In this document: positions 15,431-24,567 of the stretch, one piece after another
Layout: each line of letters begins with the position of its first letter
Numbering within the stretch: the first letter of the stretch is position 1
Source: Stenomitos frigidus_A
GTDB lineage: Bacteria; Cyanobacteriota; Cyanobacteriia; Leptolyngbyales; Leptolyngbyaceae
DNA length: 64,000 bases
Direction of reading: 5' to 3'
NCBI RefSeq assembly: GCF_963877135.1
Contig: NZ_CAWNSW010000009.1
Span: 13,812-77,811, forward strand
The notes under the pieces: model-generated
The model's database searches: none
What the model was told of the DNA's origin: nothing
What the model saw: only the letters and a program-made list of their open reading frames with translations
Program-made: the position numbers and the translations under genes

Positions 15431-18400
15431 ATGGTTAATCGAATCGATCCAACCGAAGGTCTAGATAGCCGAAACTCGCTTCAAACGCCTGCGAATCAAC
15501 GCAATGGCGATCTCTGGGAGCAGCCGCAGCCCTCTGATCCGCCATCCGACCAAGCACTCGAAGCGGTTGATTTGTTGCCAACGCCTCCACTGGTCAAACG
15601 TCGTCCCTTTTTGATTCAGCTGTTCTGCAACTTGCCGATCGGGCGCAAACAAATGTTGGCGCTTGTGGTCTGCGAATTGGTGCCAATCCTGGGTCTGGGC
15701 GCTGGGTCTGCGCTTGTGCTGACGAGCAGTTTGCGTACGCAACTGCTAGAGCAGGCGAAGTCAGAGGTTGCCGTTACAGAAACACACTACAACATCAAGA
15801 TTAACCAGATGGGCTATGGCTCACGGGGGCAAGCTGACAATACAGCAATGATTAGCGTGGCACGGACACAGTCCCAAGGCGGTAAGCCCAACGCTGATTT
15901 GAATGCACAGGTGCGACAGCTTTTGCGGAACGAGGTCACAGCCCGCAAAATGGAGTATGCCACGCTAGTGGATAAGGATGCGCGGATTGTTGTTAACGCG
16001 AATGCCGATCGCCAGGGCGAAACATTTAACCCTGCTGGTTTAGTGAGCAAAGTCCTGAAAACGTCTGTGCAAATCAAAGCCAGCGCGATCGTACCGTGGT
16101 CTGAATTAGCAAAAGAAGCGCCCTCTTTGCCCAATGGCTTCAGCAAACAAGATACGTTAATCCGATACGTTGTCACACCTGTCAAAGATCCTGAAACCAA
16201 AGCCGTCATTGGAGCCCTAGTTTTTGGTGATGTTGTAAATGCCAAGCGGCCGATCGTCGAAGAAACACTCAACGCGCTTGGCAATGGCTATAGTGCCGTG
16301 TATGCGCGCAAACTCAACGGTGAGTTTACACTGGCTACGGCCTTAAATAAAGTCAAAGCAGCCGATGTCGGCGATGCCAACCTGGCTTTGCCTAAGACAT
16401 CCTTGCTAGAACAGGCGGCTGCTGCAAAAGGACGCGCCGTGACACAGCGCCTGGAAATTGGTGATCACACCTATACTGTGGCAGCCAAAGCAGTGCCTGT
16501 CCAAAATAGAGAAACGCCTGACGGTACGACATCGGCCTTTGACGATCAGTCTGCAGCGATCCTGGTCAGAGGGACGCTAGAAGATGGGGTGAATGGTTTA
16601 ATTGCCAGCAGTCTGAGACAAGATTTGTTAGTGCTGGCGCTGACCTTACTTGTGGTGACTCTCTGGACAGCGGCGTTTCGACGCTTGGTGCTACGCCCCT
16701 TAGAGAATCTGGAGCAAGCAACTCAGTCGTTTGCGAATGGCGATCGCACCCAGCGTGCGCAAGTGTCCTCCCTGGATGAAGTGGGTCAACTGACCATTGC
16801 GTTTAATGCCATGGCAGATAGCATTGTTCAGTCTGAAGCGGCACTATCAACCGAAGCACGGCAGCGAGAAGTGCAAGCACAGCAGTCTGAGTTGCTCAGC
16901 AATGTGGTGGTTAAAATCCGCCAAACGCTTAACCTCGACGACATTGTGCAAACCGGGGTGGATGAAATCCGGGAGTTTCTGGGAGCCGATCGCGTGTTGA
17001 TCTATCGGTTCAACGACGGCTATGAGAGCGGCACTATCACCGCTGAATCCGCTGGTTCTGGCTGGATTCGTGCTTTGGGCCAAACGATTTACGATCCGCT
17101 TGTGGAAGGAGCGATCGATCGCTATAAAAGTGGTCGCGTGTGGTACACCACCGATATCTCGAAAGGTAATCTGAGCCGTTGCCATTGTGAGATTCTGGAG
17201 CGCCTCCAGGTTAAAGCCAATATTGTGGCACCCATTAAGGTTAACGGTGAACTGATGGGATTAGTGTGTGCGCACCAATGCGCTAGCCCGCGTGATTGGC
17301 GACCATCCGACATTGACTTCTTTGCGCAGCTAGCGATTCAGCTTGGTTACGCTCTGGATCAGGCTGACTTGCTGAGGCAGCAAGAAATCGCCGCTAAACA
17401 AGCGCGCCAACTCAACGAAATTACGTTGCGGATGCGCGAAACGCTCGACCCACAGCAGATTTACAAGACCGCCCTCAAGAGCACACGCGATGCACTGGGA
17501 GCCGATCGCACACTTATTTATCTGTTTGATGAACGCTGGCAGGGCACGATTATCGCCGAATCGGTTGCACCCGGTTTTCCGGTGGCTTTGGGTGCTCGGA
17601 TTGCCGACCCCTGCTTTGCCCAAAACTACGTTGAGAAGTACCGCAAAGGGCGCGTTCAGGCAACCGCCAACATCTATGACGCTGGACTCACTGACTGTTA
17701 CCTCGGGCAGCTAGAGCCCTTCCAGGTCAAGGCAAACCTGGTGGTGCCCATTCTCGTTGAAGAAAAGCTGCTCGGTTTGCTCATTGCCCATCAGTGCTCT
17801 GCACCGCGCCAATGGCAAGAAAGCGAAATCAACTTCTTCCAGCAAGTTTCCATTCAGCTGAGCTTCGCGCTCGAACAGGCGAATCTCTTGCAGCAGAGTG
17901 AAGCAGCCGCCAAATTCGATCGCCTGCTGAACGAAATTACGTCGCGAATGCGTGAAACGCTCGACCCGCAGCAGATTTACAAAGCCACCCTCAAGGGCAC
18001 ACGCGATGCACTGGGAGCCGATCGTACGCTCATCTATCTGTTTGACGAACGCTGGCAGGGCACGATTATTGCTGAATCAGTTGTACCAGGCTTTCCGGTA
18101 GCTCTGGGTGCTCAGATTACTGATCCCTGCTTTGCCAAAGACTATGTTGAGCAGTATCGTCAAGGGCGCGTCCAGGCAACCACGAACATTCATGCTGCTG
18201 GGCTAACCGCCTGTCACCTTGAGCAACTGGAACCCTTCCAGGTTCAAGCAAATTTGGTGGTGCCCATTCTGGTTGAAGAAAAGCTGCTGGGTCTATTGAT
18301 TGCCCATCAGTGCTCTGCACCCCGCCAGTGGCAAGAAGGCGAAATCAACTTCTTCCAACAGGTGGCGGTTCAGTTGAGCTTCGCGCTCGAGCAGGCACAA

Positions 18401-19462
18401 CTGTTTGCCCAACGAGAACAAGCCATTCTCGCTGCCGAAGCGCTGTCTGAAGAGCAACAGCAGAAAACAGAAACCCTCCAGATGCAACTGCTGCAACTGC
18501 TCAGTGACATCGAAGGTGCTGCCAGTGGCGACCTCACAGTACGTGCTGAAGTGACGGCGGGCGAAATTGGGACGGTGGCTGACTTCTTCAACTCCATCGT
18601 GGAGAGCCTGCGACAGATTGTGACTCAGGTCAAAACGTCTGCCCTGGAAGTGAATGCGTCGCTGGGTCAAAACGAACACGCCATTCAGCAATTGGCAGAA
18701 GAAGCCTCTAAACAGGCAGCGGAGACCACTCGAACGCTGGATTCGGTTGAACAAATGGCAAGCTCCATCCAAACGGTAGCAACCAATGCTCGACAGGCGG
18801 CCGCCGTTACGCGATCGGCAGCTAGCACCGCTGAGGCAGGCGAAGATGCGATGGATCTGACAGTACAAAATATTCTGGCCCTACGAGACACGATCGGCGA
18901 AACGGCGAAAAAGGTCAAACGCCTAGGCGAATCGTCACAGCAGATCTCCAAAGTGGTGTCGCTGATTAACCAGATTGCACTGCAAACAAACTTGTTGGCC
19001 ATTAACGCTGGTATTGAGGCAGCACGCGCTGGAGAGCAGGGTCAGGGCTTTGCAGTGGTGGCTGAAGAAGTGGGTGAACTGGCTGCCCGGTCTGCGATCG
19101 CGACTCAAGAAATTGAGCAGATTGTCAACACGATTCAGCGAGAAACTGGCGAAGTGGTCGAAGCAATGGCGCTTGGCACAACGCAGGTAGTGGAAGGCAC
19201 GCGACTGGTGGGCGATGCTAAACAGAGCCTGGTACAACTGCTGGAGGTCTCGCGCCAGATTGATACCTTGGTGCAATCGATTTTCAACGCGACTGTTTCG
19301 CAGACGCAAACATCCGATGCAATTGCCACGCTGATGAGAGATGTGGTGCAAGTCTCTGAGCGCACCTTCGATTCTTCTCAGCAGGTCTCCAACTCGCTCC
19401 GGCAGACGGTTGAAGTGGCTCATGAGCTGCAAGAATCGGTCGGCACGTTCAAAGTTGGGTAA
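15431..19462 (+). CDS. pixJ: Phototaxis-type methyl-accepting receptor with three bilin-type GAF domains
   Basis: A 1,343-residue receptor. In order: cytoplasmic leader; TM1 about 74-98; periplasmic region about 100-390; TM2 about 395-415; HAMP; three GAF domains (about 490-650, 663-823, 835-995); a second HAMP-like region; and a methyl-accepting signalling domain with the conserved hairpin tip NQIALQTNLLAINAGIEAAR. The GAFs look like cyanobacteriochromes. GAF1 has the canonical Cys584-His585 but no DXCF. GAF2 has DPCF (Cys728) and Cys756-Tyr757. GAF3 has DPCF (Cys900) and Cys928-His929. In PixJ proteins the two Cys bind phycoviolobilin and sense blue/green light. It lies between CheW and CheA genes. 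Light sensing is inferred from the motifs; the wavelength cannot be read from sequence. Confidence 0.9.
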   Translation: MVNRIDPTEGLDSRNSLQTPANQRNGDLWEQPQPSDPPSDQALEAVDLLPTPPLVKRRPFLIQLFCNLPIGRKQMLALVVCELVPILGLGAGSALVLTSSLRTQLLEQAKSEVAVTETHYNIKINQMGYGSRGQADNTAMISVARTQSQGGKPNADLNAQVRQLLRNEVTARKMEYATLVDKDARIVVNANADRQGETFNPAGLVSKVLKTSVQIKASAIVPWSELAKEAPSLPNGFSKQDTLIRYVVTPVKDPETKAVIGALVFGDVVNAKRPIVEETLNALGNGYSAVYARKLNGEFTLATALNKVKAADVGDANLALPKTSLLEQAAAAKGRAVTQRLEIGDHTYTVAAKAVPVQNRETPDGTTSAFDDQSAAILVRGTLEDGVNGLIASSLRQDLLVLALTLLVVTLWTAAFRRLVLRPLENLEQATQSFANGDRTQRAQVSSLDEVGQLTIAFNAMADSIVQSEAALSTEARQREVQAQQSELLSNVVVKIRQTLNLDDIVQTGVDEIREFLGADRVLIYRFNDGYESGTITAESAGSGWIRALGQTIYDPLVEGAIDRYKSGRVWYTTDISKGNLSRCHCEILERLQVKANIVAPIKVNGELMGLVCAHQCASPRDWRPSDIDFFAQLAIQLGYALDQADLLRQQEIAAKQARQLNEITLRMRETLDPQQIYKTALKSTRDALGADRTLIYLFDERWQGTIIAESVAPGFPVALGARIADPCFAQNYVEKYRKGRVQATANIYDAGLTDCYLGQLEPFQVKANLVVPILVEEKLLGLLIAHQCSAPRQWQESEINFFQQVSIQLSFALEQANLLQQSEAAAKFDRLLNEITSRMRETLDPQQIYKATLKGTRDALGADRTLIYLFDERWQGTIIAESVVPGFPVALGAQITDPCFAKDYVEQYRQGRVQATTNIHAAGLTACHLEQLEPFQVQANLVVPILVEEKLLGLLIAHQCSAPRQWQEGEINFFQQVAVQLSFALEQAQLFAQREQAILAAEALSEEQQQKTETLQMQLLQLLSDIEGAASGDLTVRAEVTAGEIGTVADFFNSIVESLRQIVTQVKTSALEVNASLGQNEHAIQQLAEEASKQAAETTRTLDSVEQMASSIQTVATNARQAAAVTRSAASTAEAGEDAMDLTVQNILALRDTIGETAKKVKRLGESSQQISKVVSLINQIALQTNLLAINAGIEAARAGEQGQGFAVVAEEVGELAARSAIATQEIEQIVNTIQRETGEVVEAMALGTTQVVEGTRLVGDAKQSLVQLLEVSRQIDTLVQSIFNATVSQTQTSDAIATLMRDVVQVSERTFDSSQQVSNSLRQTVEVAHELQESVGTFKVG
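17400..18420 (+). repeat. Tandem duplication of a GAF-coding unit (516-bp period)
   Basis: The DNA encoding GAF2 and GAF3 of the receptor is nearly the same sequence repeated at a 516-bp offset (172 residues). The DPCF Cys codons at 17612 and 18128 and the second Cys codons at 17696 and 18212 keep this spacing exactly. Long stretches around 17455-17530 and 17971-18046 agree base for base, pointing to a fairly recent duplication or gene conversion. Confidence 0.8.
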
Positions 19463-19469
19463 CGGTTTG

Positions 19470-19560
19470 TAGAGTTTTGAGTGTTGGGTGTTCGGTTTTG
19501 AGTTGAAAGCTGTTCTTGGCGCACTCAACACTCAGCACTCAACACTCAAAACTTATTTAT
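19470..19560. repeat. Heptamer tract between pixJ and pixL
   Basis: GAGTTTTGAGTGTTGGG-type units are followed by the opposite orientation (CACTCAACACTCAGC, CTCAAAAC), so the tract can fold back on itself. It is transcribed within the operon. Confidence 0.65.
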
Positions 19561-19608
19561 AGCTAGCCACTCATTACTAACCACTCACTACCAATCACCA
19601 GCCAGGTC

Positions 19609-22600
19609 ATGCAGGACAAAGAACTTGAAATCCGACGGCAGTTTCTCGATGAAGCACAGGAGTATCTGGATCTCCTGGAAACCTCTGTACTGGGACTAGC
19701 AAGCAGCCGCATTGACATGCAGCAAATTAACGCGGCTCTGCGGGCGGCACACTCGATCAAGGGGGGTGCAGGCATGATGGGTTTTATGGTGTTGAGCGAC
19801 CTGTCGCACCGTCTGGAAGATTCGTTCAAAGTCCTGAAAACGCAGAAGTCAGTTGAAGTTGATCTTGATCTGGAACGGCTACTGCTGTCAGCGCTCGACG
19901 CCTTGCGCCATGTTGTGACCTGCGATCGCCAGCATCTGGCGATCGATGACCATTGGCTGAACGGGCACGCAACCCCGATCTTCGATCAACTGTTGGAGCG
20001 ACTTGGTGAACCGCAAGCAGAAGATGCAGCCTCTGTTCTGTCGCCTGACAGCGATGGGCAAGCCGTCATTTCGCTGCTGTTCGAAACCGAGGTTGAAGGC
20101 TGCCTGCAACGCCTGGAAGCTGTGCTAGCCAACCCCGATCAGCCCTGTTTGCAAGAAGAGCTGACGATTCTAGCGCAAGAGTTGGGCGGGCTTGGCGAAA
20201 TGCTGCAAATGACGACCATGATCAGCCTGTGTGAGTCAGTGACGTATGCGTTGATGGCGGCGCCCGATCGCGTAGAGGCTGTCGCTCAGGCGGCGTTGCA
20301 ATCCTGGCGACAAGCGCAGGCGTTGGTGCTGACCGGCAACAGCGCTCAGCTGCCGACGACGATCGACTTGGCCGCACTGTCCATTCCACCAGCTCCTGCC
20401 GACAATCCCACCAACAATCTCACCGACGTTGCTTCCTGGAACGAGGGGCTGGAAGATGGCGAGGCCCACATTGCCGACTTTGAAACCTGGCAAGAGGAGC
20501 CAGATGGCTTCGATTTTTTCCCTTCAGATTTGCAGCCCGTCGATGTGACAGTAAGCGACGAGGAGTTTGTTGCTACGTCTTCGGTGCAGCCAGTATCAGC
20601 ATCTGTCCAACCCCTAGCGCGGCAAGCTCAGTCAGTCCATAGCGAATCGCAGGTCACTGATTTTCGGGTTCTGGATGCCAACGTCGATGTCAATCTAGGG
20701 GCGGAGGAAGATGACAGTGCTACCGTGCGGGTGCCGATTAAACAGCTCAACCAACTCAATGATTTGTTGGGCGAACTGGCGATCGAGCGCAATGGCCTGG
20801 ATATGTACGTCCATCGCCTGCGTGGGCTGACGCATACGCTGGGTCGCCGGGTGCGCACACTGGAAGAAGCCAACGCTCGCTTGCGATCATTCTATGACCA
20901 GTCAATACCTCGCCCGCCCGCCGAGTTTCGGCCACTGCTCACCCTTAGCCCAGCGATGGAAAGTCAGCCAGCTCACCCGCCAGCCTTACATGATCAAGCG
21001 GCCGCTCCTCAGTCTCCAGCGCAGATCCCCTTTGATAGCCTCGAAATGGATCGCTACGGGAAGCATCATTTGCTGTCTCAAGAAATGATGGAAACCATCG
21101 TCCAGATTCAGGAAGTAACTAGCGACATTGAGCTGAACCTGGACGATACCGAGCAAACGACTCGCGAACTCAATAAAACGGCAAAACATCTGCAAGCCGG
21201 TCTCACTAAAGTGCGGATGCGCCCGCTGTCAGATGTCGTCGATCGCTTTCCGCGTGCCATTCGTGACCTCTCGCTGCAGTATGGCAAGAATGTGAAGCTC
21301 AAGCTCAGCGGTGGCAACACCATGATCGATCGCAACATTCTCGAAGCACTCAATGATCCGCTCATGCACCTGGTGCGGAATGCCTTTGACCACGGCATCG
21401 AAGCGTCTGAAGTGCGTCTTGCCCAGGATAAGCCAGCGGATGGCTTGATTGAAATTCAGGCAAACCATCGGGGTAACCGGACACTCATTACTGTCCGCGA
21501 TGATGGTGCCGGTATTCCCGTTCATAAAGTGCGTGCCAGGGCTGAACAGATGGGTCTGGATCCCTCGCTTTTAGCCGCTGCCAGCGATCAAGAACTACTG
21601 TCCCTCATTTTTGAGCCAGGCTTTAGCACCAGCGATCACGTGACGGCCCTCTCTGGGCGCGGCGTCGGCATGGATGTGGTGCGCGACAAGCTCAAGCAAG
21701 TCCGGGGAGAAATCACCGTCGATACTCAGCCAGGTGTTGGCACCACCTTTACCCTATCGTTACCGTTCACTCTCTCTGTGGTGCGGGTTCTCCTGGTAGA
21801 GAGCAACGGCACGCTGCTAGCACTCCCTGTCGATGCAGTGAGCGAACTCGTCTTGCTGCAATCTGAACAAGTCATCACTACGGCTGGCAGTGAAGTGCTC
21901 AACTGGGGTGGCACGCTTGTACAGCTGATTCGGCTATCGCGCTGGCTCGTGTTTAACTGTCCGCGTCAACCTTACGCCCTTGAGTCGCCGCCCAACATCA
22001 ATGAGGCAATGGTCTTGATGGTGAGCCAGGGCGCACAGCTGTTTGGGCTACAGGTCGATCGCTGCTGGGGTGAACAAGAAGTCGCTATTCGTCGCATCGA
22101 AGGCACACTGGCATTGCCCTCCGGGTTTGCTAACTGCACCATCATGGGGGATGGACGTGTTGTGCCGCTGGTGAACATGACTGAACTGCTGCACTGGATT
22201 ACAAGCTGTGAACGCTCCGGCTTGGTGACAGCGCCCCAGTTGCCTCCTGTGCCATCGCTTACGGGCGATCACGTGACGGAAGTGGCTGCCACGCCATCGG
22301 CCAAAATCCTTGTGGTTGATGACTCGATTAATGTGCGCCGCTTTCTGGCGTTAACGCTGGAAAAAGCAGGCTACCGGGTCGAACAAGCCAAAGATGGTCA
22401 AGATGCCCTTGACAAGCTGCAGGCAGGGCTTTCAGTGCAAGCCGTGATTTGTGACATCGAAATGCCGCGACTAGATGGTTACGGGTTTCTTACCAAAGTT
22501 AAATCCAACCCTGCGCTTTCGCATCTCCCCATCACCATGCTGACGTCCCGGAGTGGTGCCAAACATCGCCAACTCGCTATGAGCCTGGGTGCAACGGCTT

Positions 22601-22677
22601 ACTTCTCCAAGCCCTATAACGAACACGAGCTCCTACAAACGTTGGAACAAGTGATTGAAGGCGGAGTGAGAGTCTAA
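19609..22677 (+). CDS. pixL: Hybrid CheA histidine kinase PixL
   Basis: A 1,022-residue protein. Hpt domain at the N-terminus with His48 (RAAHSIKGGAGMMG). A second helical region about 145-225 looks like an Hpt domain that has lost its His. An acidic linker follows, then dimerisation and kinase domains (N box HLVRNAFDHGIE, G1 DDGAGIP, G2 GRGVGMDVV), a CheW-like regulatory domain, and a C-terminal receiver with Asp949 (AVICDIEMPRLDGYGF). This is the architecture of PixL/PilL-type kinases that phosphorylate PatA/CheY regulators and control type IV pilus motility. It starts after a heptamer spacer of about 150 bp and is followed 3 bp later by a CheW-like gene. Confidence 0.92.
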   Translation: MQDKELEIRRQFLDEAQEYLDLLETSVLGLASSRIDMQQINAALRAAHSIKGGAGMMGFMVLSDLSHRLEDSFKVLKTQKSVEVDLDLERLLLSALDALRHVVTCDRQHLAIDDHWLNGHATPIFDQLLERLGEPQAEDAASVLSPDSDGQAVISLLFETEVEGCLQRLEAVLANPDQPCLQEELTILAQELGGLGEMLQMTTMISLCESVTYALMAAPDRVEAVAQAALQSWRQAQALVLTGNSAQLPTTIDLAALSIPPAPADNPTNNLTDVASWNEGLEDGEAHIADFETWQEEPDGFDFFPSDLQPVDVTVSDEEFVATSSVQPVSASVQPLARQAQSVHSESQVTDFRVLDANVDVNLGAEEDDSATVRVPIKQLNQLNDLLGELAIERNGLDMYVHRLRGLTHTLGRRVRTLEEANARLRSFYDQSIPRPPAEFRPLLTLSPAMESQPAHPPALHDQAAAPQSPAQIPFDSLEMDRYGKHHLLSQEMMETIVQIQEVTSDIELNLDDTEQTTRELNKTAKHLQAGLTKVRMRPLSDVVDRFPRAIRDLSLQYGKNVKLKLSGGNTMIDRNILEALNDPLMHLVRNAFDHGIEASEVRLAQDKPADGLIEIQANHRGNRTLITVRDDGAGIPVHKVRARAEQMGLDPSLLAAASDQELLSLIFEPGFSTSDHVTALSGRGVGMDVVRDKLKQVRGEITVDTQPGVGTTFTLSLPFTLSVVRVLLVESNGTLLALPVDAVSELVLLQSEQVITTAGSEVLNWGGTLVQLIRLSRWLVFNCPRQPYALESPPNINEAMVLMVSQGAQLFGLQVDRCWGEQEVAIRRIEGTLALPSGFANCTIMGDGRVVPLVNMTELLHWITSCERSGLVTAPQLPPVPSLTGDHVTEVAATPSAKILVVDDSINVRRFLALTLEKAGYRVEQAKDGQDALDKLQAGLSVQAVICDIEMPRLDGYGFLTKVKSNPALSHLPITMLTSRSGAKHRQLAMSLGATAYFSKPYNEHELLQTLEQVIEGGVRV

Positions 22678-22680
22678 AAA

Positions 22681-23274
22681 ATGTCCACTCAACTCTCCCC
22701 CCGATCCAAACGCCACCGATCGCGCAAAGCTGAATTTAAACATCAGCTCATCGTCTTTCGGTTGCGGCAGGAGTGGTTCGCGTTACCCATTCAAGCGGCT
22801 CAGAAGGTGATACCGTTAGGCGATATTTACGGTGGCGGTGCCGGAGCAGAGATGGGTTTGACCCTTCATCACGGTCGCGAAATTCCTGTGCTTGATATCC
22901 AACAGCGTATCTTTGGCACTGGCGGTGGCACTGCTAGTGGGACGGTCAGCCAGCCACTACTGCCTCCAAGCAAACCATCCTCGCCAGAGCCAGCCGAAGG
23001 CATGACCGACCCATTGCTGCCAGAGCGGTTTCTCCTGATTGTACAAACTGCTTCTGAGACGACGATCGGCTTCCCGCTTGACTCTCAACCCATGCTACGC
23101 CGTGTCTCGGAATCTGCCTTTGCGCCACTCTCCGCTGCCTATTTGAACGAAGGACAGCTTCGCTGTGTGAGATGCCTGATCATCTCGGGCCCAGACGAAC
23201 CGCCTTTTTTTCTGCTCAACCTCGACCAACTGCTGCAAGTAAAACCGATGTTGCCTGAGCCTCGGAACCCCTGA
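22681..23274 (+). CDS. Second CheW-domain protein
   Basis: A 197-residue protein with a basic N-terminus (SPRSKRHRSRKAEFKHQ), then a CheW fold (LIVFRLRQEWFALPIQAAQKVIP, LTLHHGREIPVLDIQQRIFG). A Ser/Pro-rich insertion of about 30 residues follows, then the second half (RFLLIVQTASETTIGFPLDSQPMLRRV). It begins 3 bp after the pixL stop, so it is probably co-translated with the kinase. It is the second CheW of the operon and could couple a different receptor or provide a second contact to this one. The basic tail and the insertion distinguish it from the CheW gene at 14854. Confidence 0.8.
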   Translation: MSTQLSPRSKRHRSRKAEFKHQLIVFRLRQEWFALPIQAAQKVIPLGDIYGGGAGAEMGLTLHHGREIPVLDIQQRIFGTGGGTASGTVSQPLLPPSKPSSPEPAEGMTDPLLPERFLLIVQTASETTIGFPLDSQPMLRRVSESAFAPLSAAYLNEGQLRCVRCLIISGPDEPPFFLLNLDQLLQVKPMLPEPRNP

Positions 23275-23362
23275 AACGTTTGGGCAATGTTGAGTCTTGC
23301 GTCAGCAAAGACGATGTCAGTTGGCGTTATTTGTCATCCATAAATAAGGTCGCGAATGAGTT

Positions 23363-24436
23363 ATGAATGCTGAAAATCTTTTAGAAAAATATGCGATCGG
23401 CGAACGAAATTTTAGCGGCGTTGATTTAAGCTGGGCCGATCTTAAGCAGGTAAACTTACCAGCTGCCGACTTTTGGGAAGCCGATTTTAGTGATGCTGAT
23501 TTGAGTCAAGCCAACTTGAGTGGTACTAGCTTTAAAGCTGCTAGTTTGACCAGAACTAATCTGACAGAGACAACCTTGACTGCAGCCGATTTGCGATCGA
23601 CAGATTTGAGTGATGCCACTCTACAAAATACCAACTTGCAAAAAGCCCTCTATGACCGTACAACTCGGTTTCCTGCAGATTTTGACCCCGCGATCGCCAG
23701 TGCCTACCTGATTGCCCCTCATAGCGTGCTGCAGAAGGCAACCCTTTCTCATGCCGACCTCAGTGGCACCGATCTGAGCCAAGCAGACTTGAGACACGCC
23801 AACTTGCAGCAGTCTAATCTGTTCGGCGTCAGTTTGCGGCAAGCCAACCTCAGCACAGCCACGTTGCAAAAGGCTGATTTATATGAAGCCGATCTAGTCA
23901 ACGCCAATTTGAGTGGAGCCGATCTGAGCCACGCCAAGCTGACGTATGCAGACCTACGCTATGCCGATTTAAGCGGTACTAACCTGTCTGACACTGACCT
24001 GACAGGCGCAACCTTGTGGAAAGCGAACCTGTTTGGTGCAGACCTCCGTACTGCAACACTGCATACGGCTAATTTGCAAGGCGCGATTTACGACAGCCGC
24101 ACCCAATTCCCAGCCGGATACGATCCCGAAGCAGAGGGCGCTTATCTCATTGGGCCTCAGGCCTCGCTACGACAGGCAGACTTGCGTGGTGTCACCCTTT
24201 CAGGCGCCGACCTCACTGGTGCCGACCTCACTGACGCTAATCTCACGGCTGCCGATCTTTGGGGCGCTAACCTCATGCAGGCAACGCTCACGAATGCGAA
24301 TCTTACTGACGCTAACGTCTGGGGTGCCAATTTGAGCGAAACTAACTTGCGTGGAGCCACACTCACGGGCACGAACTTGCAAGCGGCTGATTTGACCGAC
24401 GCCCTTTTAGATGAGAATAGTGTGGCAGAAAGCTGA
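23363..24436 (+). CDS. Pentapeptide-repeat protein
   Basis: A 357-residue protein made almost wholly of A(D/N)LXX pentapeptides, which fold into a right-handed beta-helix with four-sided coils. After a short N-terminal helix (NAENLLEKYAIGERNF) there are three blocks of repeats. Two non-repeat modules of the same kind interrupt them: YDRTTRFPADFDP near residue 96 and YDSRTQFPAGYDP near 240, each followed by AYLI. Such proteins are abundant in cyanobacteria and mostly of unknown function. It lies 88 bp after the CheW-like gene on the same strand and may be part of the operon, but it is not a known component. No signal peptide, so cytosolic. Confidence 0.9.
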   Translation: MNAENLLEKYAIGERNFSGVDLSWADLKQVNLPAADFWEADFSDADLSQANLSGTSFKAASLTRTNLTETTLTAADLRSTDLSDATLQNTNLQKALYDRTTRFPADFDPAIASAYLIAPHSVLQKATLSHADLSGTDLSQADLRHANLQQSNLFGVSLRQANLSTATLQKADLYEADLVNANLSGADLSHAKLTYADLRYADLSGTNLSDTDLTGATLWKANLFGADLRTATLHTANLQGAIYDSRTQFPAGYDPEAEGAYLIGPQASLRQADLRGVTLSGADLTGADLTDANLTAADLWGANLMQATLTNANLTDANVWGANLSETNLRGATLTGTNLQAADLTDALLDENSVAES

Positions 24437-24567
24437 TGTAGTGAGCTATCAGCAATATTTCTCGATTAAACCTGGGGCATGAATAATGCTGTAGGAGAGG
24501 CTCCGCGAACAACCGCCACTAACCGAGAAGTGTTGAATTTTGACTCCTGATGCCTCATCTCCTTCGC

